Source: Chloroflexota bacterium
GTDB taxonomy: Bacteria > Chloroflexota > Anaerolineae > Anaerolineales > UBA11579
Length of the DNA stretch: 64,000 bases
Direction: 5' to 3'
Assembly: GCA_013112575.1 (NCBI GenBank)
Contig: JABFGG010000004.1
Span: 340,213-404,212, forward strand
Positions within the stretch are counted from its first letter, which is position 1, and every line of letters begins with the position of its first letter. This document shows positions 16,375-24,919 of the stretch, piece after piece. A program made the position numbers and the translations under genes. The notes below the pieces were generated by a model, which did not search any database, was not told the DNA's origin, and saw only the letters and a program-made list of their open reading frames with translations.

Positions 16375-17415
16375 GTGAAAACGAAACAACTACTATCCAT
16401 CCTTTTATTGGTTTTTGTCGCCGCCGCCTGCGCTGCGCAGCCTGACGAACCCCGCCAGCTGACCGTCATGACCCACGACTCTTTCGAGGTTTCTGAAGCC
16501 GTCGTGACCTCCTTCGAGGCCGTCAATAACGTCGAGGTCATCTTCCTCAAATCCGGCGATGCCGGTTCCATGGTCAACAAAGCCGTCTTGTCCGGCGATG
16601 CCCCGCTAGCCGACGTGCTTTATGGTGTGGACAACACCTTCCTCAGCCGTGCTCTGGAAGGTGACATCTTTGAGCCCTACGCCGCCCCCCTACTTGCAGA
16701 CATCCCCCATGAGTTTGAATTGGATTCTCAAAACCGCGCCCTGCCCGTCGACTTTGGTGATGTCTGCCTGAATTACGACAAAGCCTACTTTGCCGATAAC
16801 GACCTCGCCCCACCCTCCAGCCTCGAAGACCTGACCAAACCCGAATATGCCGGGCTGCTGGCCGTCCAGAACCCCGCCACCTCTTCGCCCGGCCTGGCTT
16901 TCTTGTTGGCAACCGTGGGTCATTTTGGGGAAGAAGCTTACCTGGATTATTGGCAGGCCTTGGTCGAAAATGACGTCAAGGTTGCGGGCGATTGGGAGAC
17001 CACTTACTACACCGAGTTCAGCCGCTGGGGTGGCGAACGGCCCATTATCGTTTCCTATGGTTCCAGCCCACCTGTTGAACTCATCTTTGCTGAGGATCCC
17101 CTCGACGAACCGCCCACCCAGGCCGTGGTTGCCGACGGTACCTGCTTCCGGCAGATCGAATTCGTTGGTATTTTGAAGGGCACCGCCAACCGCGACCTGG
17201 CCGAAGCCTGGATCGATTTTATGCTGTCCCCCGCTTTCCAAGAGGATATGCCTTTGCAGATGTTCGTCTTCCCCGTCAATCCCAATGCGGAACTGCAGCA
17301 GGAATTCGTTGATTACCTGTCTGTCCCCGACAGCCCGGTCTTTGTCGATCCGGAGGATATCGCCACCAACCGCGAAACCTGGATCGCCGACTGGACAGAA
17401 ACGGTCCTGCGCTGA
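16375..17415 (+). CDS. thiB: Thiamine ABC transporter substrate-binding lipoprotein
   Basis: A predicted periplasmic or surface-anchored thiamine-binding protein of 346 residues. It has a signal peptide with lipobox AAAC, then the ThiB-type bilobed domain starting LTVMTHDSFEVSEAV and containing DVLYGVDNTFLSRAL and PVDFGDVCLNYD. The GTG start at 16375 has AGGAG 5 nt upstream, and the longer ATG reading has none. Specificity for thiamine rests on the TbpA-like motifs and the TPP riboswitch at the head of the operon. It may also accept thiamine phosphates. The permease gene follows after a CYTH gene, but no ATPase (thiQ) is found nearby. Confidence 0.9.
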   Translation: MKTKQLLSILLLVFVAAACAAQPDEPRQLTVMTHDSFEVSEAVVTSFEAVNNVEVIFLKSGDAGSMVNKAVLSGDAPLADVLYGVDNTFLSRALEGDIFEPYAAPLLADIPHEFELDSQNRALPVDFGDVCLNYDKAYFADNDLAPPSSLEDLTKPEYAGLLAVQNPATSSPGLAFLLATVGHFGEEAYLDYWQALVENDVKVAGDWETTYYTEFSRWGGERPIIVSYGSSPPVELIFAEDPLDEPPTQAVVADGTCFRQIEFVGILKGTANRDLAEAWIDFMLSPAFQEDMPLQMFVFPVNPNAELQQEFVDYLSVPDSPVFVDPEDIATNRETWIADWTETVLR

Positions 17416-17421
17416 TTTCAT

Positions 17422-17946
17422 ATGCCTGCCCACAAATACGCCCGCATTGAACGTGAACGTCGCTATCTGGTCAAGCAATTGCCTGAAGATTTAGACCAGC
17501 ACGGCGAGTTTACGCGCATAATTGATAATTATGTCAATGCAACGCGTCTGCGCTTGCGGCGCATCGAAACGTCTGATGGTGAGGTCATTCAATACAAACT
17601 GGGTCAGAAATACCTGACGGACGATGATGACCTGGAAAACACGGTCATGACCAACCTCTATCTGGATGCAAAGGAGTATGGTCTGCTCTCCGAACTGCCC
17701 GCAGCCGGGCTGGTCAAGCGCCGCTACACCTACATGTATGCCGGGCAGCGTTTTTCGCTGGATGTCTTTGAAGAGCAGTTGGATGGCTTGGTCTTGTGTG
17801 AGATTGAATTGCCTGAAGATGAGGTTGCTGATATTGACTTGCCGCCCTTTGTTGGTCGCGACGTGACCCAGGACGCGCGTTTCACGGGGGGCGAGCTGGT
17901 GGAGATGTCATTTGATAATGTTCAGGAATTAACCCGCATGGTGTAA
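17422..17946 (+). CDS. CYTH-domain protein (possible triphosphatase)
   Basis: A CYTH-family protein of 174 residues (the family of adenylate cyclase CyaB and thiamine triphosphatase). The N-terminal motif IERERRYLVK corresponds to ExExK, with Arg at one of the middle positions. Conserved strands follow with R-R-I, QYKLGQKY, VKRRYTY and CEIELPE, which form the charged tunnel for a triphosphate and metal. It begins 6 nt after thiB and sits before thiP in a TPP-riboswitch operon. The context favours thiamine triphosphate or another inorganic/organic triphosphate as substrate. Bacterial CYTH enzymes are often tripolyphosphatases, so this stays open. Confidence 0.85.
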   Translation: MPAHKYARIERERRYLVKQLPEDLDQHGEFTRIIDNYVNATRLRLRRIETSDGEVIQYKLGQKYLTDDDDLENTVMTNLYLDAKEYGLLSELPAAGLVKRRYTYMYAGQRFSLDVFEEQLDGLVLCEIELPEDEVADIDLPPFVGRDVTQDARFTGGELVEMSFDNVQELTRMV

Positions 17947-17959
17947 GAGCGACCGGCAA

Positions 17960-17976
17960 CCTGAGCTTTGCTCAGG
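17960..17976 (+). repeat. Hairpin between the CYTH gene and thiP
   Basis: CCTGAGC-TTT-GCTCAGG forms a perfect 7-bp stem with a 3-nt loop, flanked by GCGACCGGC and GTCGCCC, which can extend it imperfectly. There is no T-tract, so it is more likely an mRNA-processing or stability hairpin than a terminator. Confidence 0.5.
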
Positions 17977-17998
17977 CGTCGCCCTAATAAAATCATCG

Positions 17999-19714
17999 AT
18001 GAATAGAAACCTCATCCAACGAAACTGGCGATTGGCAGCCCTGTGGTTTCCACCGCTGCTCTTCCTGGCGCTGTTCTACTTTTACCCTCTGACCAGTATC
18101 CTCGGATTGAGCTTCCGGCAGGGGGACGCTGGCTTGCTGGGGGTCTGGCGAGATGCGCTGGCTTCGTCCTCTGTATGGAATGTGCTGGATTTCACCTTCT
18201 GGCAGGCTACGCTTTCCACAATTCTGACCCTTCTGGCCGGGCTGCCCGCTGCCTATCTCTTTGGGCGCTATCGTTTCCCTGCTAAGGCCCTGTTGCGCGC
18301 CATCTTTAATGTGCCTTTTGTGCTGCCCACCGTGGTTGTGGCCGTGGCTTTTAACGCCTTGCTGGGGCCGCGTGGCTGGCTCAACCTGGGCTTGATGGAA
18401 TGGTTGGGGCTGACATCACCGCCCATTAACTTCCTCAATACCTTCTGGGCCATTCTCGTTGCCCACGTTTTCTATAACACCAGTATCGTGCTGCGTATGG
18501 TGGGTGATTTCTGGTCGCGGCTCGACCCGCGTCTCACCGAAGCTGCCCTGGTCTTTGGGGCCAATCGCTGGCAGGCCTTTCGCTACGTCACGCTGCCATT
18601 GTCCTTGCCCATTATCGCAGCCGCGGCGGTGCTGGTTTTTATCTTTGATTTCACTTCGTTTGGGGTTGTGCTGCTGTTGGGCGGCCCGCAGTTCGCCACG
18701 CTGGAAGTGGAGATCTTTTATCAGACCACCGGCCTGTTCAACCTGCCGTTGGCTGCCGTCTTGTCCGCCATCCAGTTGCTGACCACCCTGTTGTTGACCG
18801 TGCTCTACGCTCGCCTAAGTGCCCGCGCCTCCCAACCGATTTCTATTGAGATCGAAGAGGCCAGTCAGAAGCCTTTGTCTAGCAGGCGCGCTCGTTTGCT
18901 TGCCGGGGGCCTGATTGCCGCTATGTTGCTGTTCTTTAGCTCACCACTGGTAGCGCTTGCCAGTCGTTCTCTGGCGCGCCTGGAACCAGACCGCCAGCAA
19001 CGCAGTGTGGAGCGAGGTTTGACCCTGGACTTTTACCGCGAATTAGGCGCTGACCGCCGTGCGTCCTTGTTCACTGTGCCGCCTGCCACGGCTATCGCCA
19101 TCTCCCTGGGCTATGCAGCTGGCACTGTGGTGCTGGCTTTGGCCTTGGGTTTGCCTGCTGCCTGGGCCTTGTCGCGCCACAAGCGGGCCATCCTCACCCG
19201 TCTCGTGGACCCCCTATTGATGCTGCCTTTGGGGACCTCAGCAGTCACCCTGGGCCTGGGTTTTATCATCGCACTGGATCAGCCGCCCCTCGATCTGCGT
19301 GCTTCCCCTCTACTGATCCCCATCGCTCACACTTTGGTGGCGTTACCCTTTGTAGTGCGCAGTCTGGTTCCGGCCCTCAATAGCATTGAGCCTGAACTGC
19401 GCGAGATTGCTGCCACTGAGGGGGCCAATGCCTGGCAAGTCGTGCGTTACGTCGACCTGCCCCTGGTGGGCCGCGCCGTTTTGGTAGCGGCCACCTTTGC
19501 CTTCACGATCTCTTTAGGCGAGTTCGGAGCCACGGCCATCATCGCCCGCCCAGAATTCCCCACCATACCCATTGCCATCTTCCGCCTGCTGGGTCAGCCG
19601 GGCGCACTCAACTATGGCCAGGCCCTGGCTTTAAGCACAATCTTGATGGCCGTGGCTGCAGGGGGGATGCTCTTGATCGAGCGAGTGCGCATTGGGGAGA
19701 GCGCCGAGTTCTAG
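17999..19714 (+). CDS. thiP: Thiamine ABC transporter permease (fused two-domain)
   Basis: A permease of 571 residues made of two binding-protein-dependent transport domains in tandem, about 12 helices, as in ThiP/SfuB. Each half carries an EAA-type ATPase-contact loop, EAALVFGANRWQAFRYVTLP near residue 180 and EIAATEGANAWQVVRYVDLP near residue 470. Together with thiB it would import thiamine. A TAAAAT box ends 5 nt before the ATG and no SD is seen, so an internal leaderless promoter is possible in addition to the riboswitch-controlled transcript. No cognate ATPase follows. The next genes encode small unrelated membrane proteins. Confidence 0.88.
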   Translation: MNRNLIQRNWRLAALWFPPLLFLALFYFYPLTSILGLSFRQGDAGLLGVWRDALASSSVWNVLDFTFWQATLSTILTLLAGLPAAYLFGRYRFPAKALLRAIFNVPFVLPTVVVAVAFNALLGPRGWLNLGLMEWLGLTSPPINFLNTFWAILVAHVFYNTSIVLRMVGDFWSRLDPRLTEAALVFGANRWQAFRYVTLPLSLPIIAAAAVLVFIFDFTSFGVVLLLGGPQFATLEVEIFYQTTGLFNLPLAAVLSAIQLLTTLLLTVLYARLSARASQPISIEIEEASQKPLSSRRARLLAGGLIAAMLLFFSSPLVALASRSLARLEPDRQQRSVERGLTLDFYRELGADRRASLFTVPPATAIAISLGYAAGTVVLALALGLPAAWALSRHKRAILTRLVDPLLMLPLGTSAVTLGLGFIIALDQPPLDLRASPLLIPIAHTLVALPFVVRSLVPALNSIEPELREIAATEGANAWQVVRYVDLPLVGRAVLVAATFAFTISLGEFGATAIIARPEFPTIPIAIFRLLGQPGALNYGQALALSTILMAVAAGGMLLIERVRIGESAEF

Positions 19715-19737
19715 CCGTTTCATGGTTAAATTAGGTT

Positions 19738-20079
19738 ATGGGAGCCTGGTTTAATCGAAAATACGAGGACAACCGCGAGCCGGAGATCATTGCACGCGAG
19801 CGCCAGGTCTGGCGTAGGCGCTGGGGTTGGACCTTTGTTATGGGTATCTCAACTGCTCTCTTGGGTGGTTTGATTGGATTGTCAGAAAGTATTGAACTGA
19901 TGTTTCGGTTCATTATCTTGGGCCTGATCTTAGGTCTTGTAGGAGGCTGGGTTGCCGGTTCAGTGGATCTCTGGTCCAGGAACAACCCTCAGGGAGGAAA
20001 AGGGCAAGGGAAGCATGGTGGGTTTTTTTCGTCTGAACCATATTATATGAGTGAAGAATTTGATGAGGAAGAGAAGTAA
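19738..20079 (+). CDS. Small two-helix membrane protein A
   Basis: A protein of 113 residues of no recognised family. A charged N-terminus with Arg/Trp pairs leads into two hydrophobic helices, WTFVMGISTALLGGLIGL and FIILGLILGLVGGWVAG. A charged, flexible C-terminus ends in Asp/Glu. The next gene encodes a clear paralogue (same GISxALLGGLxGL and GGWVxGS motifs). TAAATT ends 5 nt before the ATG and no SD is present, so a leaderless start is possible. Confidence 0.75.
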   Translation: MGAWFNRKYEDNREPEIIARERQVWRRRWGWTFVMGISTALLGGLIGLSESIELMFRFIILGLILGLVGGWVAGSVDLWSRNNPQGGKGQGKHGGFFSSEPYYMSEEFDEEEK

Positions 20080-20398
20080 AAGAAACGACGTTAAAGCTAA
20101 AGAAAACCAAGCCGCTGCACTGCGTCAACGTCGCTGGTTGTTGACTATCACTCTTGGCATTTCTGCTGCCCTGCTTGGCGGTCTGGTGGGGTTGGCAGCG
20201 GATACGCGCACCATGTTTATGTTCATGGCAATCGGTTTTATTTTTGGCGCATTTGGTGGCTGGGTGGGCGGTTCTGCAGACATATGGCCCACCAATATAG
20301 ACAAACAAGGGCACTGGACTAAGGGTTACTGGCGCAACATGCCACCTGAAGTGGAGCGTTTTGAAAACTATATAGCTCCTGATGATGAAGAAGATTAG
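20063..20398 (+). CDS. Small two-helix membrane protein B (paralogue of A)
   Basis: A protein of 111 residues with two membrane helices, TITLGISAALLGGLVGLAA and AIGFIFGAFGGWVGGSAD, matching the preceding gene in order and spacing. It is a tandem duplication. The ATG at 20063 overlaps the end of the upstream gene by 17 nt. An in-frame GTG at 20051 is an alternative, and neither has a strong SD. The pair may form a hetero-oligomer. Its function is unknown. Confidence 0.7.
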   Translation: MRKRSKRNDVKAKENQAAALRQRRWLLTITLGISAALLGGLVGLAADTRTMFMFMAIGFIFGAFGGWVGGSADIWPTNIDKQGHWTKGYWRNMPPEVERFENYIAPDDEED

Positions 20399-20405
20399 GA
20401 ATGAG

Positions 20406-20867
20406 ATGAAAAGCATTGACGTCATCAAGCTCGACCACGAGGGGCGAGAAACCTTCCGTTATCAGGGACAGGTGCTAAAGCAGGATCAAGACAAACTGGT
20501 GCTTGAAGCCTATTTTGGATTTGAAGAAGTGGTTGTGGAGGATTTAATAATTATTAAAGGGGATCGCTTTGTTGAGCGCTTTTACAGCGATCGCTGGTAC
20601 AACATCTTCGAGATACACGCTGGGGAGGATGACCAACTCAAGGGTTGGTACTGCAACATCGGCCATCCTGCCGTTTTCGAGAACGGGAGTGTGTCCTACC
20701 GTGATCTGGCCCTCGACCTGCTGGTATATCCGGATGGCAGGCAGGTCGTGCTGGATGAAGATGAGTTCGCTACCCTGGACGTTTCTGAGGAGATAAAGCA
20801 GCAGGCCCGTCAGGGCTTACGGGAATTACAAACCTACATTGAACGCATAAGAAAAGACCTGTCTTAG
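20406..20867 (+). CDS. DUF402 family protein (putative nucleotide phosphatase)
   Basis: A cytosolic protein of 153 residues of the DUF402/FomD-like superfamily. Some studied members hydrolyse nucleoside di- or triphosphates or activated phosphonates. The metal-binding signature is present: WYNIFEI, GWYCNIGHPA, YRDLALDLLVYPDG and LDEDEF. AGGA lies 5 nt before the ATG at 20406. The stop codon lies inside the loop of the terminator that follows. The gene is last in a short plus-strand run behind the two small membrane proteins. Confidence 0.85.
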   Translation: MKSIDVIKLDHEGRETFRYQGQVLKQDQDKLVLEAYFGFEEVVVEDLIIIKGDRFVERFYSDRWYNIFEIHAGEDDQLKGWYCNIGHPAVFENGSVSYRDLALDLLVYPDGRQVVLDEDEFATLDVSEEIKQQARQGLRELQTYIERIRKDLS

Positions 20868-20882
20868 ATAGACAGGTCTTTT
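20852..20882. terminator. Bidirectional intrinsic terminator
   Basis: AAAAGACCTGTC-TTAGATA-GACAGGTCTTTT is a 12-bp stem with A/T flanks usable on both strands, between convergent genes. Its loop contains the TAG stop of the DUF402 gene. Confidence 0.9.
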
Positions 20883-20901
20883 GAATTTACAAAGAGTGAA
20901 A

Positions 20902-21219
20902 CTAGATTAGCGGGTGTAGCAGGTAACTGGTTTCAAGGCTAAAGATGAACAATGGGAGGCCAAACAGGAATGCCAACACAACACAAATAATCAGCACCGT
21001 GAAAACCAAATTAGCATAACCCAACAGCAATCCGGCCAGTGCCATGCCGTCTCCTGAAAGCGCCCCAGCACTTTCATTGATCTCGCGACGGGCCATGTGC
21101 CCCAGGATAATGGCCACGATAGCTCCTACAGCAGGAAAAATCACCCACGATCCTATACCGGCGATCAGGCTGATTACCGCTAGAGTGCTATTCTGTGCTG
21201 GGTAAGGGGTTTCGGACAT
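20902..21219 (-). CDS. DUF4190-type membrane protein
   Basis: A small membrane protein of 105 residues with two to three helices and the DUF4190 pattern NSTLAVISLIAGIGSW...GAIVAIILGHMARREI...GMALAGLLLGY. The ATG at 21219 has AAGGAG 11 nt upstream, a longer gap than usual. It follows the DUF4126 gene in the same direction by 23 nt. The role is unknown. DUF4190 proteins are common in Gram-positive-like and Chloroflexota genomes. Confidence 0.8.
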   Translation of the reverse strand: MSETPYPAQNSTLAVISLIAGIGSWVIFPAVGAIVAIILGHMARREINESAGALSGDGMALAGLLLGYANLVFTVLIICVVLAFLFGLPLFIFSLETSYLLHPLI

Positions 21220-21242
21220 GCTGAGTCGTGCTCCTTGCTTAC

Positions 21243-21839
21243 TTAAGCTGCGCCCTGTTGTTCGCGCGCCATACGCTCGTTTTCCTTCTTCCACATGCGC
21301 CAGATCAGCCAGGAAACCACCAGCACCAGCACTGCGCCAATGATCACGGGGATCAAGATTGCCAGGATGGACAGCACAGTGGCTAAGATATCTTCCAGGA
21401 TGCTCACAAAGATATTGCCTGTACCGCCTGTGGTGGCGGTGACGGTGGGCCGCAAAGCGCCTGCTTTAGCCACGTGCACGCCGCCTGCTACCAGCAAACC
21501 CGCTGCCAGGGACAACACAGGATGGATATCGGTCACAACCTGCGCGCTGGCCGCGAAGGCCACGGCACCCGCTGCAGGGCGCACAAAGGTCTGGATTGCG
21601 TCGTTAATATGGTTGATGGCGGGGACTTTATCGGCAAAGAACTCTACGATGATCAACACCACCAGCAGCGCAATGATCCACCAGCTTTCCAGTGTGTTCC
21701 AGGGTTCTTTAAGTGTTAATAGGTTGGTGAAACGCCCCAGCAGGGAAACTGCCAGCAGGGGGATGTAGGCGTTCAGGCCGGCGCTGGCCGAAAGGCCAAA
21801 GGCCGAGAAAATACCGGTCAAAAGCGAGCCAACGTCCAT
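21243..21839 (-). CDS. DUF4126 membrane protein
   Basis: An integral membrane protein of 198 residues with about five helices that fits the DUF4126 family: GLSASAGLNAYIPLLAVSLLGR at the N-terminus, EFFADKVPAINHINDAIQTFVRPAAGA in the middle and a C-terminal helix with a basic tail. GAGGAG lies just upstream of the ATG. It is probably co-transcribed with the DUF4190 gene. No biochemical function is established for the family. Confidence 0.88.
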   Translation of the reverse strand: MDVGSLLTGIFSAFGLSASAGLNAYIPLLAVSLLGRFTNLLTLKEPWNTLESWWIIALLVVLIIVEFFADKVPAINHINDAIQTFVRPAAGAVAFAASAQVVTDIHPVLSLAAGLLVAGGVHVAKAGALRPTVTATTGGTGNIFVSILEDILATVLSILAILIPVIIGAVLVLVVSWLIWRMWKKENERMAREQQGAA

Positions 21840-21996
21840 CTTCTCTTCTCCTCACAAAAGTGAAACGATTATCAGCCCAGATTTTATCATTTGTGTATAT
21901 ATAGAATATTAATGACTACTGCTCAGTTTAGTTGGTTCTTGAACATTGCAAAAGAGAAATTGAGAGAGCCTGGGCTATCATGTTGCAACAAATCAC

Positions 21997-22027
21997 AAAA
22001 AAAGGGCTGTCCATTGGTGGACAGCCC
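21997..22027 (-). terminator. Intrinsic terminator of the OFA transporter gene
   Basis: On the minus strand GGGCTGTCCA-CCAA-TGGACAGCCC is a perfect 10-bp stem followed by seven T residues. Confidence 0.94.
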
Positions 22028-22051
22028 TCTAATATTTGAAGCGTTATGTGC

Positions 22052-23323
22052 TCAGTCAGTTGCGGCCAATTCTACTTTGGATTTATCCAATGCAGTTAAT
22101 TGTGGTGATCTTAGTGCAAAGGTCATGGCTGCTGCGAGAATGAGCATTGTGGCAGCCAGGAGATAAGCATTATCAAAACTGCCTGTTGTATCTTTAATTG
22201 TGCTGGCAATTTGTGAAACCATAAAACCACCCAGGCCCCAGGCGGTATAAACGATGCCATAATTTGTCGCCAAATTTTTGGGTCCGTAAAAAACTTTCAT
22301 CAGTGCGGGGAATACAGCCAGGTTTGCCCCGTAATTTGCCCCTATCAGGGCAACGAAAACAAATAAAACAAAGGGATTGGCCAGCACGCTGTTTGCCGCT
22401 TTGAAATATAAGGCGCTGATCAACAGGGCTTGAGCAATGAAGGCGATGATCAACACATTGGTGCGGCCAATTTTGTCAGAAAGCATTCCGTATAAAACAC
22501 GTCCACCACCATTGCCGATGGCAAGCACAGAAACAGCGATCGCAGTTAGCGCGGGGAGACCGATCTGATCTTTGACGATAGATGCAAGATTGCCAATGAT
22601 CATCAGTCCAGCACCACTCCCAAAGGCAAAAGCAACCCAGATCACATAGAATTGCCAGGTGCGGGTCGTTTCACGAACAGTGAAGTCGATCAGCGAGCTT
22701 TTTGCAGTTGTTTCAATCGTGTCTTCTTCTTCAAGGACAAAGTCTTTGGGCGGGAACTTGATGAATTGAGCAAAACCAACAACCACAACCAACATGCCGA
22801 TGCCCAGGTAGAGCATGGTTGTTTGCAAGCCAAGTGATGCCATCATTGCGCGTGCCAGGGGAGCGACCCATGCACTGCCCATACCAAAACCGGCAACGAC
22901 GATACCGGAGATTAAGCCGGTTTTAGAGGTGGGAAACCATTTTAGAGCAGCAGGTCCAGCTGAACCATAAACAAAACCGATACCAGAGCCCAAGAGAACG
23001 CCAAAAGCAAGTGTGAAAACCAATGAGGAATTGGAGAAACTTGAAATGATCACGCCAAGACCAGCCATCAGACCACCAGCGCTAACAATAGCTCGCGGAC
23101 CAAAACGATCCAGTAAGCGAGCACCGACGAAGGTCATAACCGAAAAGACTACAATGGCTACCGCATAAGGTAAGGATTGTTGTGATTCTGTCCAACCCCA
23201 TTCAGCAGGGATGTTGGCTTTGAAGATGCTCCAGGCATAAAGAACACCTAAAGCCAATAGTGCTCCGGTCCCGGCAAAAGTGACTAGCCAGCCCTGGTTT
23301 TTAACCGTGTTTGGGTTTTGCAT
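22052..23323 (-). CDS. OFA-family MFS transporter (oxalate/formate antiporter type)
   Basis: A 12-helix major facilitator of 423 residues in the OFA subgroup. It has the N-terminal GWLVTFAGTGALLALGVLYAWSIF, the loop 2-3 motif GARLLDRFGPR and the helix 5 stretch YGSAGPAALKWFP, with two symmetric halves split by a cytosolic loop rich in Asp/Glu. OFA members exchange small carboxylates such as oxalate or formate, or take up related acids. The substrate here is not readable. AGGAG precedes the ATG. The gene is monocistronic with a consensus promoter, two GntR/FadR-type operators and a strong terminator. It is therefore probably induced by its own substrate. Confidence 0.88.
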   Translation of the reverse strand: MQNPNTVKNQGWLVTFAGTGALLALGVLYAWSIFKANIPAEWGWTESQQSLPYAVAIVVFSVMTFVGARLLDRFGPRAIVSAGGLMAGLGVIISSFSNSSLVFTLAFGVLLGSGIGFVYGSAGPAALKWFPTSKTGLISGIVVAGFGMGSAWVAPLARAMMASLGLQTTMLYLGIGMLVVVVGFAQFIKFPPKDFVLEEEDTIETTAKSSLIDFTVRETTRTWQFYVIWVAFAFGSGAGLMIIGNLASIVKDQIGLPALTAIAVSVLAIGNGGGRVLYGMLSDKIGRTNVLIIAFIAQALLISALYFKAANSVLANPFVLFVFVALIGANYGANLAVFPALMKVFYGPKNLATNYGIVYTAWGLGGFMVSQIASTIKDTTGSFDNAYLLAATMLILAAAMTFALRSPQLTALDKSKVELAATD

Positions 23324-23347
23324 ATTTTGTTCTCCTGTTTACACAAC

Positions 23348-23358
23348 TTGTCTGACAA
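23348..23358. promoter_or_regulatory. GntR/FadR-type operator 1
   Basis: TTGTCTGACAA is an 11-bp palindrome of the FadR-subfamily type (TTGTC-n-GACAA). It lies just downstream of the predicted transcription start of the OFA transporter. Confidence 0.75.
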
Positions 23359-23367
23359 CTCCATAAG

Positions 23368-23396
23368 ATTGTATTGATTTGTCTGACAAGTGTCAA
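23368..23396 (-). promoter_or_regulatory. Consensus promoter of the OFA transporter
   Basis: On the minus strand TTGACA (23391-23396) and TACAAT (23368-23373) are exactly 17 nt apart. The spacer contains operator 2. Confidence 0.88.
23379..23389. promoter_or_regulatory. GntR/FadR-type operator 2
   Basis: A second identical TTGTCTGACAA sits between the -35 and -10 boxes. Its centre is 31 bp from operator 1, about three helical turns, so two repressor dimers would bind the same DNA face. Confidence 0.78.
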
Positions 23397-23618
23397 GGAA
23401 ATGTCTATACAGAGAATAGATCAACAAATATTTTGTTCACAAGTTCTTTTGGAATGCAGATGGGAACGATGACAATCTGAAATCCCCTTTTCTTAAATTG
23501 GTTCAGTTTTTCTGAGTGATTACCAGGCTGTTTACTACCCAGACTACTTAGACTAACATGAGTACTTTTGTGTGGGTATCCACGATGGATAAAAATACGG
23601 TAAGATTCGCGCCGGATT

Positions 23619-24851
23619 ATGTTGAAGCGAATATCTTTCTTCAGTGCATTTTTGTTGGTCACGCTGGCTTGTGGCGCGGGTACTACCCAGCCCACCGATC
23701 TGTTGACCCCTGAGCCCACCCCCACCGACGTCATCTTCCCAACGCCCACCCCCGAACCCACCGTTCCCCCTACGGCCACAGAGATACCGCCCACTGTAGA
23801 GGTCAGCGCCCCTATTCCGCAAGAGGGTTACGGGCCGGACAATTTCCCGGCCAACGTCAACCCGCTCACCGGACTGGTGGTCGATGATGCCACCATCCTG
23901 GATCGCCGCCCCGTTTCCGTCAAAGTCAACAATTACCCGCGCTCCAACCGTCCACAGTGGGGTTTGTCGCTTGCTGACATCGTCTACGAGTATTATCACA
24001 ACAATGAGATACCGCGCTTCCACGCCATCTTTTACGGCCAAAATGCCTCACAGGTTGGCCCCATTCGTTCTGCGCGTTTATTTGACGATTATCTGGTCGA
24101 CGCCTATGACAGCATCCTTAACTATGGCAGCGCCGATTTTCGCATCCGGGATCGCCTGGCCGCCAGTGGTTACGGCAATCGCTTGGTCGTGCTATTGGAA
24201 GGTTCCTGCCCGCCCACCCCCGTCTGTCGCTACGAGCCTGCTGTCCTGAATTATCTGGTCTCAGATACCGCAGAACTGACCAAATGGGTCACCAATCTGG
24301 GTGTCGAGAATGGCCGCCAGAACCTCGATGGCATGGCCTTCCAGGACCAGGTGCCGGCCGCCAGCCAGGGACAGGTGGACCGTGTTTACATTCGTTATTC
24401 CTATGCGGCCTATTCCTTCTGGGAATACGACCCTGGCCTTCGTATCTACTATCGCCACCAGGACACCCGCGAAGATATCGGCGGTGCGGGTGAGGGCTAC
24501 GCCTTGCTCACAGACCGCCTCACCGGCTATCACATCGCTGCCGATAACGTGGTGGTGCTGATCATTCCCCACTTCTACAATCACTATCAGCCGCCCAGCA
24601 ACGGCACGCCCGCTGTTGAGGTGGTGGATATGAATTTCGTGGGCACGGGCAAAGCTTATGCCTTCCGCGATGGGCAGTCCTACGAACTGGAGTGGGTGCG
24701 CCCCACCGATGGCTCGACGATCTATTTGCAATACCCCGACGGCACACGCTGGCCTTTTAAGCCAGGCACCACCTGGTTCCAGGTCATGAGCGACCTAACC
24801 CTGCTGGAAAAGGTCGAGACCGTGTGGCGTTTCCAGTTCGCCATCCGCTAG
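23619..24851 (+). CDS. DUF3048 lipoprotein (YerB-like), copy 1
   Basis: A secreted lipoprotein of 410 residues with lipobox VTLAC and a Thr/Pro/Glu linker to about residue 65. The DUF3048 domain begins with NVNPLTGLVVDDATILDRRPVSVKVNNYP, continues with VYEYYHNNEIPRFHAIFYG and PIRSARLFDDY, and ends with an IYLQYPDGTRWPFKPGTTWFQVM module. DUF3048 proteins are common in Gram-positive and Chloroflexota envelopes, and their function is unknown. A close paralogue lies at 26068. A TAAGAT box ends 12 nt before the ATG, and no SD is visible. Confidence 0.92.
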   Translation: MLKRISFFSAFLLVTLACGAGTTQPTDLLTPEPTPTDVIFPTPTPEPTVPPTATEIPPTVEVSAPIPQEGYGPDNFPANVNPLTGLVVDDATILDRRPVSVKVNNYPRSNRPQWGLSLADIVYEYYHNNEIPRFHAIFYGQNASQVGPIRSARLFDDYLVDAYDSILNYGSADFRIRDRLAASGYGNRLVVLLEGSCPPTPVCRYEPAVLNYLVSDTAELTKWVTNLGVENGRQNLDGMAFQDQVPAASQGQVDRVYIRYSYAAYSFWEYDPGLRIYYRHQDTREDIGGAGEGYALLTDRLTGYHIAADNVVVLIIPHFYNHYQPPSNGTPAVEVVDMNFVGTGKAYAFRDGQSYELEWVRPTDGSTIYLQYPDGTRWPFKPGTTWFQVMSDLTLLEKVETVWRFQFAIR

Positions 24852-24919
24852 AAGCGGCTACAATGGGGGTACAGATAAAACAACTCGATTCTTTTATTCA
24901 GGCCCGTAGTTACAACTTA

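Noticed and set aside
17999..20398. Small membrane genes after thiP as part of the thiamine importer
   Set aside because: They have no ATPase or S-component features, and a possible own -10 box precedes the first. Membership of the operon is not supported.
23405..23794. Gly/Val-rich open frame on the minus strand
   Set aside because: It is the complement of the Thr/Pro linker of the DUF3048 lipoprotein.
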